DNA from: Desulfobacterales bacterium
GTDB lineage: Bacteria > Desulfobacterota > Desulfobacteria > Desulfobacterales > JAUCGF01
Direction: 5' to 3'
NCBI GenBank assembly: GCA_029940345.1
Contig: JAOZRC010000375.1
Location: forward strand, 1 to 5,798
Length of the DNA: 5,798 nucleotides
The translations under genes were made by a program, and so were the position numbers. Position 1 is the stretch's first letter; the number at the start of each line of letters is the position of its first letter. The notes under the pieces were generated by a model. The model made no database searches and was not told where the DNA came from. It saw only the letters and a list, made by a program, of their open reading frames with translations. Shown here piece by piece: positions 1 through 5,678 of this stretch.

Positions 1-880
1 GAAGCGCTTTAATGGTCAGATCTTTTTTACACCAAAGTCCATGCACCCAGCGATGAATGCTGACCCGATATTTTTTATCGCCAAAGTAATCCCCTCGAAG
101 CTCTTGGGTAATGGGCATTGTTTCCACCTGTACTTTTATCCGGGTCACCTTGCCGCAAAGACATTCCCACATATTTTTAGCGCCATCCGGGTACACGATG
201 GTTACATCTGCAACGCAGGTTAAGTAGTCGCCCATAGCGCCCAGAACAAAAGCGACGCCACCAGCTTTGGGTCTTAACAGATGTGTATAAGGAGATTTCT
301 GGCGGGCGTGTTTGGCCTTTGAAAAGCGCGTGCCTTCCATAAAATTCATCACTGAAACAGGTGTTGATTTAAATTTTTGACACGCTTTTTTGGTGCTCTC
401 CATATCGGCCCCTTTTAATTGGGGATGTTTTTTCAGATACGCCCGGGAATAGCGTTGCATAAACGGAAAATCCAACGCCCACCAGGCGATTCCTAGAAAA
501 GGAACCCATATCAGTTCCTTTTTCAAAAAAAATTTGAGGAACGGTATACGCCCCAGGAAAATCGTTTGGAGTACGAAAATATCCATCCACGACTGATGAT
601 TGGAAACCACCAGGCACCACTCCCTGGGGCTTAGTTTTTCACCCCCCCGTACATCCCAATCAATCCGATACATCAATTTGGAAATCAGCACATTGTTTTT
701 CACCCAGGTTGTTGCCAAAAAAATCAAGATGCGGTCACAAACAACCCGCCATGATTTTACCGGGATAGCGAGTTTGAAACATGCCATGATGAAAATAGAA
801 ATGCAAATCAGTACGGTGTTGATGCTTATCATCAAAAATGACAGCACACCGCGAATCACATCAGGCAAAAAGCTTAACAT
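1..880 (-). CDS. yihG: YihG-like 1-acylglycerol-3-phosphate acyltransferase family protein (3' end off window)
   Basis: The reverse strand is open from an ATG at 880-878 to the window edge, giving 293 codons without a stop. The PlsC-type acyltransferase blocks are all visible: an NHQSWMD motif (His95 and Asp100 of the catalytic HX4D), the block II stretch around residues 112-143 ending in WWALDFPFMQR, the FMEGTRF motif (residues 180-186) that normally contacts the phosphate of the acceptor, and VTIVYP near residue 229. A hydrophobic segment at residues 8-34 would anchor it in the inner membrane. The region after block II (YSRAYLKKHP and onward) closely recalls E. coli YihG from memory. That protein is about 310 residues, so probably only some ten to twenty residues are missing. 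The family transfers acyl groups to lysophospholipid acceptors, which is known of the family rather than shown here. The start is well fixed: an in-frame TGA lies four codons upstream and an AAGGGG ribosome site precedes the ATG. No co-transcribed neighbour is visible upstream. Confidence 0.88.
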   Translation of the reverse strand, partial: MLSFLPDVIRGVLSFLMISINTVLICISIFIMACFKLAIPVKSWRVVCDRILIFLATTWVKNNVLISKLMYRIDWDVRGGEKLSPREWCLVVSNHQSWMDIFVLQTIFLGRIPFLKFFLKKELIWVPFLGIAWWALDFPFMQRYSRAYLKKHPQLKGADMESTKKACQKFKSTPVSVMNFMEGTRFSKAKHARQKSPYTHLLRPKAGGVAFVLGAMGDYLTCVADVTIVYPDGAKNMWECLCGKVTRIKVQVETMPITQELRGDYFGDKKYRVSIHRWVHGLWCKKDLTIKAL

Positions 881-1025
881 TTGTTTCCCCTTTCAACCGT
901 TTAAAAATTTTAAAACATTCGGCATCCTTCATTTGCCAGTTAACAATTAAGGTAGTCATAAAAAAAGCGAACCACGAATAAACGCTAATGAACTCTAATA
1001 TAAATAAACCTGTGCAATTCATTCA

Positions 1026-1053
1026 GAGTCCCGTCAGGACGGCATATTTGTAG
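1026..1053 (+). repeat. REP-like hairpin motif, copy 1
   Basis: This is a 28-bp motif with a perfect short palindrome (CCGTC-AG-GACGG) followed by CATATTTGTAG. It is identical to the copy at 1077-1104 in 23 of 28 positions, and the two copies start 51 bp apart. Confidence 0.6.
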
Positions 1054-1076
1054 AAAAAACAGTGCAGATACAAGTT

Positions 1077-1104
1077 GAGCCCCGTCATGGCGACATATTT
1101 GTAA
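1077..1104 (+). repeat. REP-like hairpin motif, copy 2
   Basis: This is the second direct copy of the 28-bp motif at 1026-1053. One stem base is altered in a way that still allows a G-U pair in RNA (CGTC-AT-GGCG). It ends in the same CATATTTGTA tail. Confidence 0.6.
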
Positions 1105-1140
1105 CTGACTGTTTTTAAATTATATGCCGATTTTGATACC

Positions 1141-1162
1141 AATATGCCGCTCTTACGGAGCT
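1141..1162 (-). repeat. REP-like hairpin motif, inverted copy 3
   Basis: Read on the reverse strand this stretch is AGCTCCGT-AAG-AGCGGCATATT. It keeps the CCGT core and the CGGCATATT tail of copies 1 and 2 and forms its own stem (GCTC/GAGC, with CCGT/GCGG partly pairing). Its opposite orientation adds to the overall palindromic layout of the 969-1230 unit. Confidence 0.5.
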
Positions 1163-1230
1163 ATTAAGGAATGTTTAATTTCAATTGCACAGGTCGATAA
1201 AAATCAAGCATTCGTGTTCATTAGTGGTTC

Positions 1231-1549
1231 ATTAAGGGCCGCACTCCTTCAAAAGTGTAAACTGACAAATGAAGGACGCCCTTTTTACTGCCGATTTAAA
1301 ACGAGAAAATTATTTACAACAGATGGGTGCAGGTGAATAGATTTTTTTAATGGTTTTACAAAAGTTTTACAAAAGGGGATAGGATGTTATTTAGGTAGTT
1401 CCTGAAAAATGGAAGGCCGCAGCAGCCAGCACGCCAAACAGCTTAAAACGCCAGCCAGTAAAGACAGTAGGAAAACGGAAAAATTTTGCACTGTGTTAGC
1501 AGTCGCTGGCGTATTACAAATAAAGACTCCTCACACCGGCCTTGAAAAA
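1231..1549. other. Intergenic stretch without a confident gene
   Basis: This gap lies between the repeat unit and the YidD-like gene and shows no convincing gene or RNA. It contains an 11-bp tandem duplication at 1354-1375. The only coding hint is a reverse-strand 44-codon frame at 1521-1387 ending in TAA. It follows a GGAG at 1530-1527 but would need an ATT start, or a GTG at 1491 giving 34 codons. That frame encodes one hydrophobic segment (LSLLAGVLSCLACWLL). It is reported as a low-interest finding and not called as a gene. Confidence 0.5.
1354..1375. repeat. Tandem duplication of an 11-bp unit
   Basis: Two perfect back-to-back copies of TTTTACAAAAG (1354-1364 and 1365-1375). This looks like a simple slippage duplication in noncoding DNA, and no function is inferred. 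Confidence 0.8.
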
Positions 1550-1960
1550 TTACTGATTATAACGGATTTGGCCTGTAAAGTCTGAATCAACATCTTTATA
1601 CCACCAAAAATCATTGTATTCAACCGGGTCATAAAATTTCCATTTGCCATCTGCCAGAATACGTTGAGCGAATTTCATTTCATCACGTCCGCAGCGCATC
1701 AGACGATCCGTGGCCATCATCCATCCTAGCACCAAACCATGCCGGGCAATTGCTTGTGAACAATATTCCGAGCATGAGGGATACATCGGACATTCACCCC
1801 GCCTGACCGCCGCCAAATGGTTTAGTGGCCCCTGGTACCAACCCAACGGGGAAATAGGGGGGACGGAAAGACGATTGTGCGATGATGTCAGATTTGTACA
1901 TGCCTGAAACAAAGTCAAACAAATAAGAAGCAGGCCAAATTTCCATTGTATGTATCGCAT
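1550..1960 (-). CDS. yidD: YidD-family membrane protein insertion efficiency factor-like, lipoprotein-type N-terminus
   Basis: This encodes 136 residues. The YidD (DUF37) core spans residues 57-90: CPMYPSCSEYC, then AI..HG, then G and RL.RC, with cysteines 57, 63, 67 and 90. Known YidD proteins are usually about 70-85 residues, sit at the inner membrane, and help membrane protein insertion by YidC/Sec. Here the core is preceded by about 56 residues starting with a hydrophobic segment and LTLFQAC. This resembles a signal peptide with a degenerate lipobox (Cys21; Phe at -3 and Gln at -2 are not ideal). A tail of about 46 residues with KFYDPVEYNDFWW follows the core. Canonical yidD lies between rnpA and yidC, and none of those genes is nearby, so this looks like a stand-alone paralogue. 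The ribosome site is weak (TAAAGA next to the ATG). An exported protein that only borrows the YidD fold is an alternative. Family membership is fairly sure, function less so. Confidence 0.8.
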   Translation of the reverse strand: MRYIQWKFGLLLICLTLFQACTNLTSSHNRLSVPPISPLGWYQGPLNHLAAVRRGECPMYPSCSEYCSQAIARHGLVLGWMMATDRLMRCGRDEMKFAQRILADGKWKFYDPVEYNDFWWYKDVDSDFTGQIRYNQ

Positions 1961-2014
1961 TCTTTAAAATACCATCTTTTTTGCTTTAACGTTGCATTTT
2001 TTTTCTGATTTAAT

Positions 2015-2043
2015 TTGACAGCATCACGGGTTTACCCTATTAT
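2015..2043 (+). promoter_or_regulatory. Near-consensus sigma70-type promoter
   Basis: A perfect -35 hexamer TTGACA (2015-2020), a 17-bp spacer and a -10 hexamer TATTAT (2038-2043, five of six consensus bases) face right. Predicted transcription would start near 2050. No gene follows for more than 800 bp, so the product may be a small RNA, a very short peptide or a long leader. Part of the match could be chance in AT-rich DNA, but a full -35 with ideal spacing is uncommon. Confidence 0.55.
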
Positions 2044-2088
2044 TTTTAACGAATCTGATTGCGTCGGATTTGAAGGGGCTCGTTAAAA
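2044..2088. repeat. 9-bp perfect inverted repeat at the predicted transcription start
   Basis: TTTTAACGA (2044-2052) and TCGTTAAAA (2080-2088) are exact reverse complements separated by 27 bp. The left arm overlaps the predicted start point of the 2015-2043 promoter. It could be a two-site operator or the base of a 5' RNA hairpin; the sequence does not distinguish these. Confidence 0.45.
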
Positions 2089-2384
2089 GGCAGCCGTTCA
2101 CACGCACTCATTAAAAATGAAAGTGGGAATACATGTCTCCCAAGTTTGTTATAATCATGACAAATTAAAAATATTAACATAATTCTAATCCCGCAATAAT
2201 TTAGAATATGCGCCCCCTGTTGATTTAGTCCGACTTATAATTTTAAGATACAAAATATTGTAGTGCAAATAAAAATACATATAATATGTGCTATATATCG
2301 TTTTTTATTAAACCTGCAAAATTAAAGGACTCCTAAATTAAGCTGGAACACCGCCATATCGCGTTACGAAGCGCCGCCTCTTGG

Positions 2385-2569
2385 GGGTGCAATTCAATAA
2401 TTTAGATATCAGAAACATATGTTTTTAATTTATCAAAATATCGATTAATTTCAATGACTTGCAAAAACATACTTTATATTTATACGATTTAGAAAAACAC
2501 AGTAAAATCAACAAGTTAATAAATTATTATGGAAGATTTTTTAAAAAATCTAAATTATTGAACTGCACC
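2385..2569. mobile_element. MITE-like element with terminal inverted repeats and flanking direct repeat
   Basis: The segments 2384-2407 and 2548-2571 are inverted repeats matching at 23 of 24 positions, with outer ends GGGGTGCA and TGCACCCC. CCTCTTGG is present immediately outside both ends (2377-2384 and 2570-2577), as expected of a target-site duplication. Because the duplicated bases and the terminal Gs overlap, the exact boundary is ambiguous: 8 bp with an element of 185 bp, 7 bp with 186, or 5 bp with 188. The interior is very AT-rich and has no transposase, so this would be a non-autonomous element moved by an enzyme in trans. I could not assign an insertion-sequence family. Confidence 0.65.
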
Positions 2570-2833
2570 CCTCTTGGTTTTCAATGGAATGGGAAGCGTT
2601 TCAATTTGTAAAGCTTTGTAGGGGTAGCCAAATAAATCGGAAAACATTCGCCACATATTTCCCACATAAATAAAACGCTATAAAAGTTAATAACTTAGCG
2701 ATACTTAATTCTGTAAAATGATTTGTTTTGAAGGCAATCAACTTAAGGCGTAACAACATGACAATTAGTATTCCACTTTTCCGTAGGACAATGCAAAACA
2801 AATTTTCACGTTACATCAAAGCCACAGCGTAAG

Positions 2834-2861
2834 TTGGCAACCGTTTGGATTAAATTAAAAT
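2834..2861 (+). promoter_or_regulatory. Candidate sigma70 promoter of the signalling operon
   Basis: TTGGCA (2834-2839), a 16-bp spacer and TAAAAT (2856-2861) each differ from consensus at one base. They lie about 25 bp before the first start codon, which predicts a leader of only some 18 nt. A GAGG ribosome site at 2874-2877, 8 bp before the ATG, would fall within that leader. Confidence 0.45.
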
Positions 2862-2885
2862 CAAAAAAATAATGAGGCTCCAGGA

Positions 2886-3251
2886 ATGAAAAAGAAAATC
2901 TTAGCTGTTGATGATTCTGTCAGCGTTCGTAAATTGGTTCAATTTACACTCAAATCCAAGGGTTTCCAGGTGAGTGCGGCCGAAGATGGCCAGGAAGCCT
3001 TGGATTTGCTGCAGGAGAACGAATATGACGCCATAATCTTGGATATAAATATGCCGCGTTTGGACGGATTGGAATTTTTAAAAAAAATCCGATCGGACAG
3101 TGTCTTTGCATCTTTACCTGTTATCATGTTAACAACCGAAGGTCAGGAAGAGGATAAAAACAAATCCCTCAAACTCGGTGCGTCAGCTTATATCGTTAAA
3201 CCATTTAAGCCAACAGAACTTTTGCGTTTAGTGGAAGATATTTTAAGTTAA
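2886..3251 (+). CDS. Single-domain CheY-like response regulator
   Basis: This is a 121-residue stand-alone receiver domain with no output domain, the usual CheY/Spo0F size. All phosphorylation-site residues are present: acidic pair Asp9-Asp10, phosphoacceptor Asp53 (ILDINMP), Thr83 (MLTTE), aromatic switch Tyr102 and Lys105 (VKPF). The Asp53 to Thr83 (30), Tyr102 (49) and Lys105 (52) spacings equal those of CheY. It should be a cytoplasmic phosphoacceptor working by protein-protein contact or phosphate shuttling. It opens a three-gene operon, with the HPt gene starting 15 bp after its stop, so His58 of that protein is the likely phosphate partner. Its own ribosome site GAGG is 8 bp upstream of the ATG. 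A CheY, PilH or Spo0F role cannot be separated by sequence alone, so no gene symbol is given. Confidence 0.93.
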   Translation: MKKKILAVDDSVSVRKLVQFTLKSKGFQVSAAEDGQEALDLLQENEYDAIILDINMPRLDGLEFLKKIRSDSVFASLPVIMLTTEGQEEDKNKSLKLGASAYIVKPFKPTELLRLVEDILS

Positions 3252-3266
3252 TAAAGGGAAATCGCT

Positions 3267-4817
3267 ATGTCAAATGAAACGAATGAATCTGATTTGGATA
3301 AACAGCTTCTTGAAGGGATGTTCCGTGATTTTCTTGAAGAAGCCGAAGAGTTGTTAGATCAACTGAATTTAAACCTGATCCAACTGGAAACTGATCCTGA
3401 TGATGAAGAGTTACTTGGTGATATTTTTCGTAATGTGCATACCTTAAAAGGATCGTCCGCATTTGTGGAATTAAATGATATCAGACGAGTTGCCGGCCTA
3501 ATGGAAAAAAAAATGAAAGAGGTGATTAAAGGCAGCTACACGATATCGGCAGGTATCATCGAAATTTTTTATAAGGGGCTGGATGTCCTGACCGAGTTGT
3601 TGGCTGAAAGCGATCAATCCGAGAAAGACTCAAAATCCCAAACAACTGACATTGATCCGATTATTAAAAAACTGGAGGCAATCCCCGATGTCAGTGAGGC
3701 AAGCGCTGCCCAGGAACCTGATCTGGAACCTGATCTGGAACCTGGCCAAAAATCCGACCAAAAATCTGATCCGGAGGAGCAGTCATCCGATTTTCGCGAA
3801 CTGCTGAACATTTATAAACAAAGCTATGATCAATTGTCCGTATTGAAACATATTGTCTACTCTTCGATACATCTGACTGATCCGGAATCCCTGGCGGTGC
3901 TTTTTTCAAAACAGATTGATCAACGTATGAGTGTCGAACGTAATGCCATCTGGTTGGTTGAGCGTCGAAAGAAAGTCGTGGAAATAGCGCGAAATGGTAA
4001 ACTTGTGCCATCTGATCAGCGTTGCGTTCTGGATATTGAATCTTCAGAAGTATTGCAGCGCGTTGTCAATGAACAACTGGTCGTTTGGCCTTCCAGCGTA
4101 ACGGGTGTGAACGATATTTTCCCAAAATATCAATCTCCGACACTATTCCCAATTAAAGGGCGTACGAAGGCCTACGGTTTTATGATTCTTGATCCGGAAG
4201 AAGCGGCTGAAATGGAAGTATATCAATTTATCGGCCAGTTTGCGGCAATGATTCTGAAAATTTCCAACCTTCATCAGCAAGTTGATGAACAACGCGCCGA
4301 ACTTGATGAAATGACGGCCATCTTGTTCAAACAAAATACGTATTTATCCTCACTTTACCATGTTGAATTGGAATTGATGACGATTTCCGATCCGATTAAG
4401 CTTTGCCGCGTTGTGACAGATGCGATTGTTAATGAAATGGAGGCCAACAGCGCCGTAGCTTTCCTTGTGAATGCAGACGGTAAGTTGGTGGAAAAGGCAT
4501 CCCAAAGTGGCAAACTTGAAGAGATCGGTGACCTCAAATTACCTGTAAATAATGACACTCTTTTTGCACAGGCTTTTAAAACCGGACGCATGGTCACCTG
4601 CCAGGATTATCCACATGCACTGACTTTAGGTCCTAATCAGTTACAAAACTGGATAATTTTTCCATTTAAGGGTCAAGAACGGATCCAGGGAATCCTGGTC
4701 GTTGAAATTGAAGACCGTGATTTAGGTGATTCTATTTCCATTCTGATGAATTTTTCAGGAATCGTACTTGATAATCTCAACCTGAAACAAAAAGTTAGCC
4801 ATGTAAGCCTGAAATAA
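3267..4817 (+). CDS. HPt - GAF - GAF phosphotransfer/sensor protein without kinase domain
   Basis: This encodes a 516-residue soluble protein. Residues 11-115 form a CheA-P1-like HPt helical bundle with the phosphorylatable His58 in FRNVHTLKGSSAF. Residues 116-175 are an acidic, Pro/Ser/Asp/Lys-rich linker with short repeats. Residues about 185-333 look like a divergent GAF domain. A short helical or coiled-coil stretch (about 333-360) leads to a second, clearer GAF-like domain (about 366-508). No dimerization/HisKA region, ATPase N/G boxes or CheW-like domain follows, so it cannot autophosphorylate as CheA does. It most likely accepts or passes phosphate with the receivers encoded on either side, and the GAF domains (ligands unknown) could gate that step. 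No signal peptide or membrane span is seen. An AAAGGGAA ribosome site (3253-3260) supports the start. The next gene begins 21 bp downstream. HPt assignment is firm; GAF1 is less certain than GAF2. Confidence 0.88.
   Translation: MSNETNESDLDKQLLEGMFRDFLEEAEELLDQLNLNLIQLETDPDDEELLGDIFRNVHTLKGSSAFVELNDIRRVAGLMEKKMKEVIKGSYTISAGIIEIFYKGLDVLTELLAESDQSEKDSKSQTTDIDPIIKKLEAIPDVSEASAAQEPDLEPDLEPGQKSDQKSDPEEQSSDFRELLNIYKQSYDQLSVLKHIVYSSIHLTDPESLAVLFSKQIDQRMSVERNAIWLVERRKKVVEIARNGKLVPSDQRCVLDIESSEVLQRVVNEQLVVWPSSVTGVNDIFPKYQSPTLFPIKGRTKAYGFMILDPEEAAEMEVYQFIGQFAAMILKISNLHQQVDEQRAELDEMTAILFKQNTYLSSLYHVELELMTISDPIKLCRVVTDAIVNEMEANSAVAFLVNADGKLVEKASQSGKLEEIGDLKLPVNNDTLFAQAFKTGRMVTCQDYPHALTLGPNQLQNWIIFPFKGQERIQGILVVEIEDRDLGDSISILMNFSGIVLDNLNLKQKVSHVSLK
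3713..3769 (+). repeat. Two 12-bp in-frame tandem repeats in the HPt-GAF linker
   Basis: GGAACCTGATCT occurs twice in tandem (3713-3736) with a partial third copy. CCAAAAATCYGA then occurs twice (3746-3769). Both units are multiples of three and encode the LEPD and QKSD repeats of the linker, so copy number can change without breaking the frame. Confidence 0.8.
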
Positions 4818-4838
4818 AGCAGGGGCAGGTAGATTAAA

Positions 4839-5678
4839 ATGGATAAAGTGCTGATAGTAGATGATGATCCGATGCTTTTGACGATTCTGACGGAAAGTTT
4901 GAAAAAGTATTGTAACATATTTCAGGTCGTTACAGCAAAAGACGGCCTGGCAGCTATTAAAACGATGCAAAAGCAACGCTTTCACCTGGTGATAACGGAT
5001 CTCCATATGCCGATGATTAACGGCCTTGTTCTACTGTCTTACATCAATAAAAATTATCCTCAAGTTCCCTGTATTGTGATGACCGCCTTTGGTACGCCTT
5101 TTTTGAAAAAGCGACTCCAACGAGATATTTCCCACTACATTGAAAAGCCGTTTGAAATTGAAGAACTCGTGCAAGCCATTATTTCTGCTTTGGATCAAGA
5201 AGTGCTTAGCGGAACCTTAAATGGAATTTCTTTAAACGGTTTTTTGAAAATGATCGAAATTGAATATAAAACTTGCTTATGTGAAGTTACCGAATCGGAA
5301 AGGGCACAAGGATATTTATATTTTGAAAGAGGAATATTATACCATGCCTTTTTTCGTCATTTACGAGGAATGGACGCTGCCATAAGAATGCTGCAAATGG
5401 ATAGCGTGACGATCAAATTCAGAAAACCGCCTAAAAAAAAAATCCCACGGGTAATCGAAATGGATCTGTCAACGCTGATCTCCGAAGCGTCTCGTATTAA
5501 AGAAGAAATGTTTGATGAACTAAACAACGTTGAATTGGAGAAAAAAAATCGCGAACTCAAAGAAGATATTCAAAAACAATTGCAAACCGAAGAGATCATG
5601 AAGAAAGCGCAGGAACAGGCGGCATCTATCGAAGACCATATTTTCGATATCAATGATGCTTTCAGACCTTTATTGTAA
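4839..5678 (+). CDS. Response regulator with C-terminal PATAN (DUF4388) domain and coiled coil
   Basis: This encodes 279 residues. Residues 1-118 are a receiver domain with acidic residues Asp8-Asp10, phosphoacceptor Asp54 (VITDLHMP), Thr82, Tyr100 and Lys103 (IEKPF). Residues about 124-196 match the PATAN/DUF4388 pattern: SGTLNGISLNGFLKMIE, then GYLYFERGILYHA, then a small hydrophobic helix and a FRKPP end. Residues about 215-262 are charged and heptad-like, predicting a coiled coil. In cyanobacteria, PATAN regulators bind type IV pilus motor components to steer motility. That is family knowledge from a different domain order (PATAN before receiver), and the target here is unknown. It closes the operon and is the likely output of the HPt protein upstream. 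Ribosome site AGGT lies 8 bp before the ATG, with AGGGG further upstream. It has no DNA-binding or enzymatic output domain. Confidence 0.88.
   Translation: MDKVLIVDDDPMLLTILTESLKKYCNIFQVVTAKDGLAAIKTMQKQRFHLVITDLHMPMINGLVLLSYINKNYPQVPCIVMTAFGTPFLKKRLQRDISHYIEKPFEIEELVQAIISALDQEVLSGTLNGISLNGFLKMIEIEYKTCLCEVTESERAQGYLYFERGILYHAFFRHLRGMDAAIRMLQMDSVTIKFRKPPKKKIPRVIEMDLSTLISEASRIKEEMFDELNNVELEKKNRELKEDIQKQLQTEEIMKKAQEQAASIEDHIFDINDAFRPLL

Larger units (their letters stand above)
969..1230. repeat. Palindromic intergenic repeat unit (MITE/REP-like)
   Basis: The two ends of this stretch are imperfect inverted repeats of each other. The outer arms 969-990 and 1209-1230 match at 18 of 22 positions. 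Further in, 1009-1019 (CCTGTGCAATT) and 1183-1193 form a perfect 11-bp inverted pair at nearly the same offset. Between the arms sit two direct copies and one inverted copy of a short hairpin motif. The arm sequence (GAACCAC..AATG type) and the motif ending in CATATTTGTA look like dispersed intergenic repeats I associate with deltaproteobacterial and some other environmental genomes. That recognition is from memory. No transposase is encoded, so if mobile it would depend on an enzyme supplied elsewhere. Confidence 0.6.
1961..2885. other. Long AT-rich intergenic region with promoters and a MITE-like element
   Basis: These 925 bp separate the leftward YidD-like gene from the rightward signalling operon. 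No frame here has a credible family signature. It contains a strong promoter-like sequence (2015-2043) with a 9-bp inverted repeat behind it, the inverted-repeat element at 2385-2569, and a promoter (2834-2861) in front of the operon. Stretches between these, especially 2090-2370 and 2580-2830, are AT-rich and show no clear structure. A reverse-strand hydrophobic frame at 2801-2601 was judged spurious. Confidence 0.7.

Noticed and set aside
369..620. Reverse-strand 83-codon frame overlapping the acyltransferase gene
   Set aside because: It lies wholly within the acyltransferase coding region in a different frame and has no family signature. The HX4D and EGTR motifs are in the other frame.
1124..1336. 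Forward 70-codon frame
   Set aside because: It overlaps the palindromic repeat unit (969-1230), has no ribosome site and low-complexity composition. It is probably an accidental translation of the repeat.
2601..2801. Reverse-strand 66-codon hydrophobic frame in the intergenic region
   Set aside because: Phe/Leu/Ile-rich translation is expected from AT-rich noncoding DNA. No recognisable motif or good ribosome site was seen.
2758..2832. Forward 24-codon frame starting MTISIPLF
   Set aside because: It is very short, with only a weak AAGG upstream. Nothing supports translation, and it precedes the promoter of the operon.
2834..2849. Sigma54-type promoter (TTGGCA ... TTTGG)
   Set aside because: The spacing between the GG and the second element is one base short and the -12 GC is missing. 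A sigma70 reading fits better.
3614..4011. Reverse-strand frames with Ser/Gly/Asp or VPDQVPDQ repeats
   Set aside because: They are antisense translations of the 12-bp repeats in the HPt-GAF linker, not genes.
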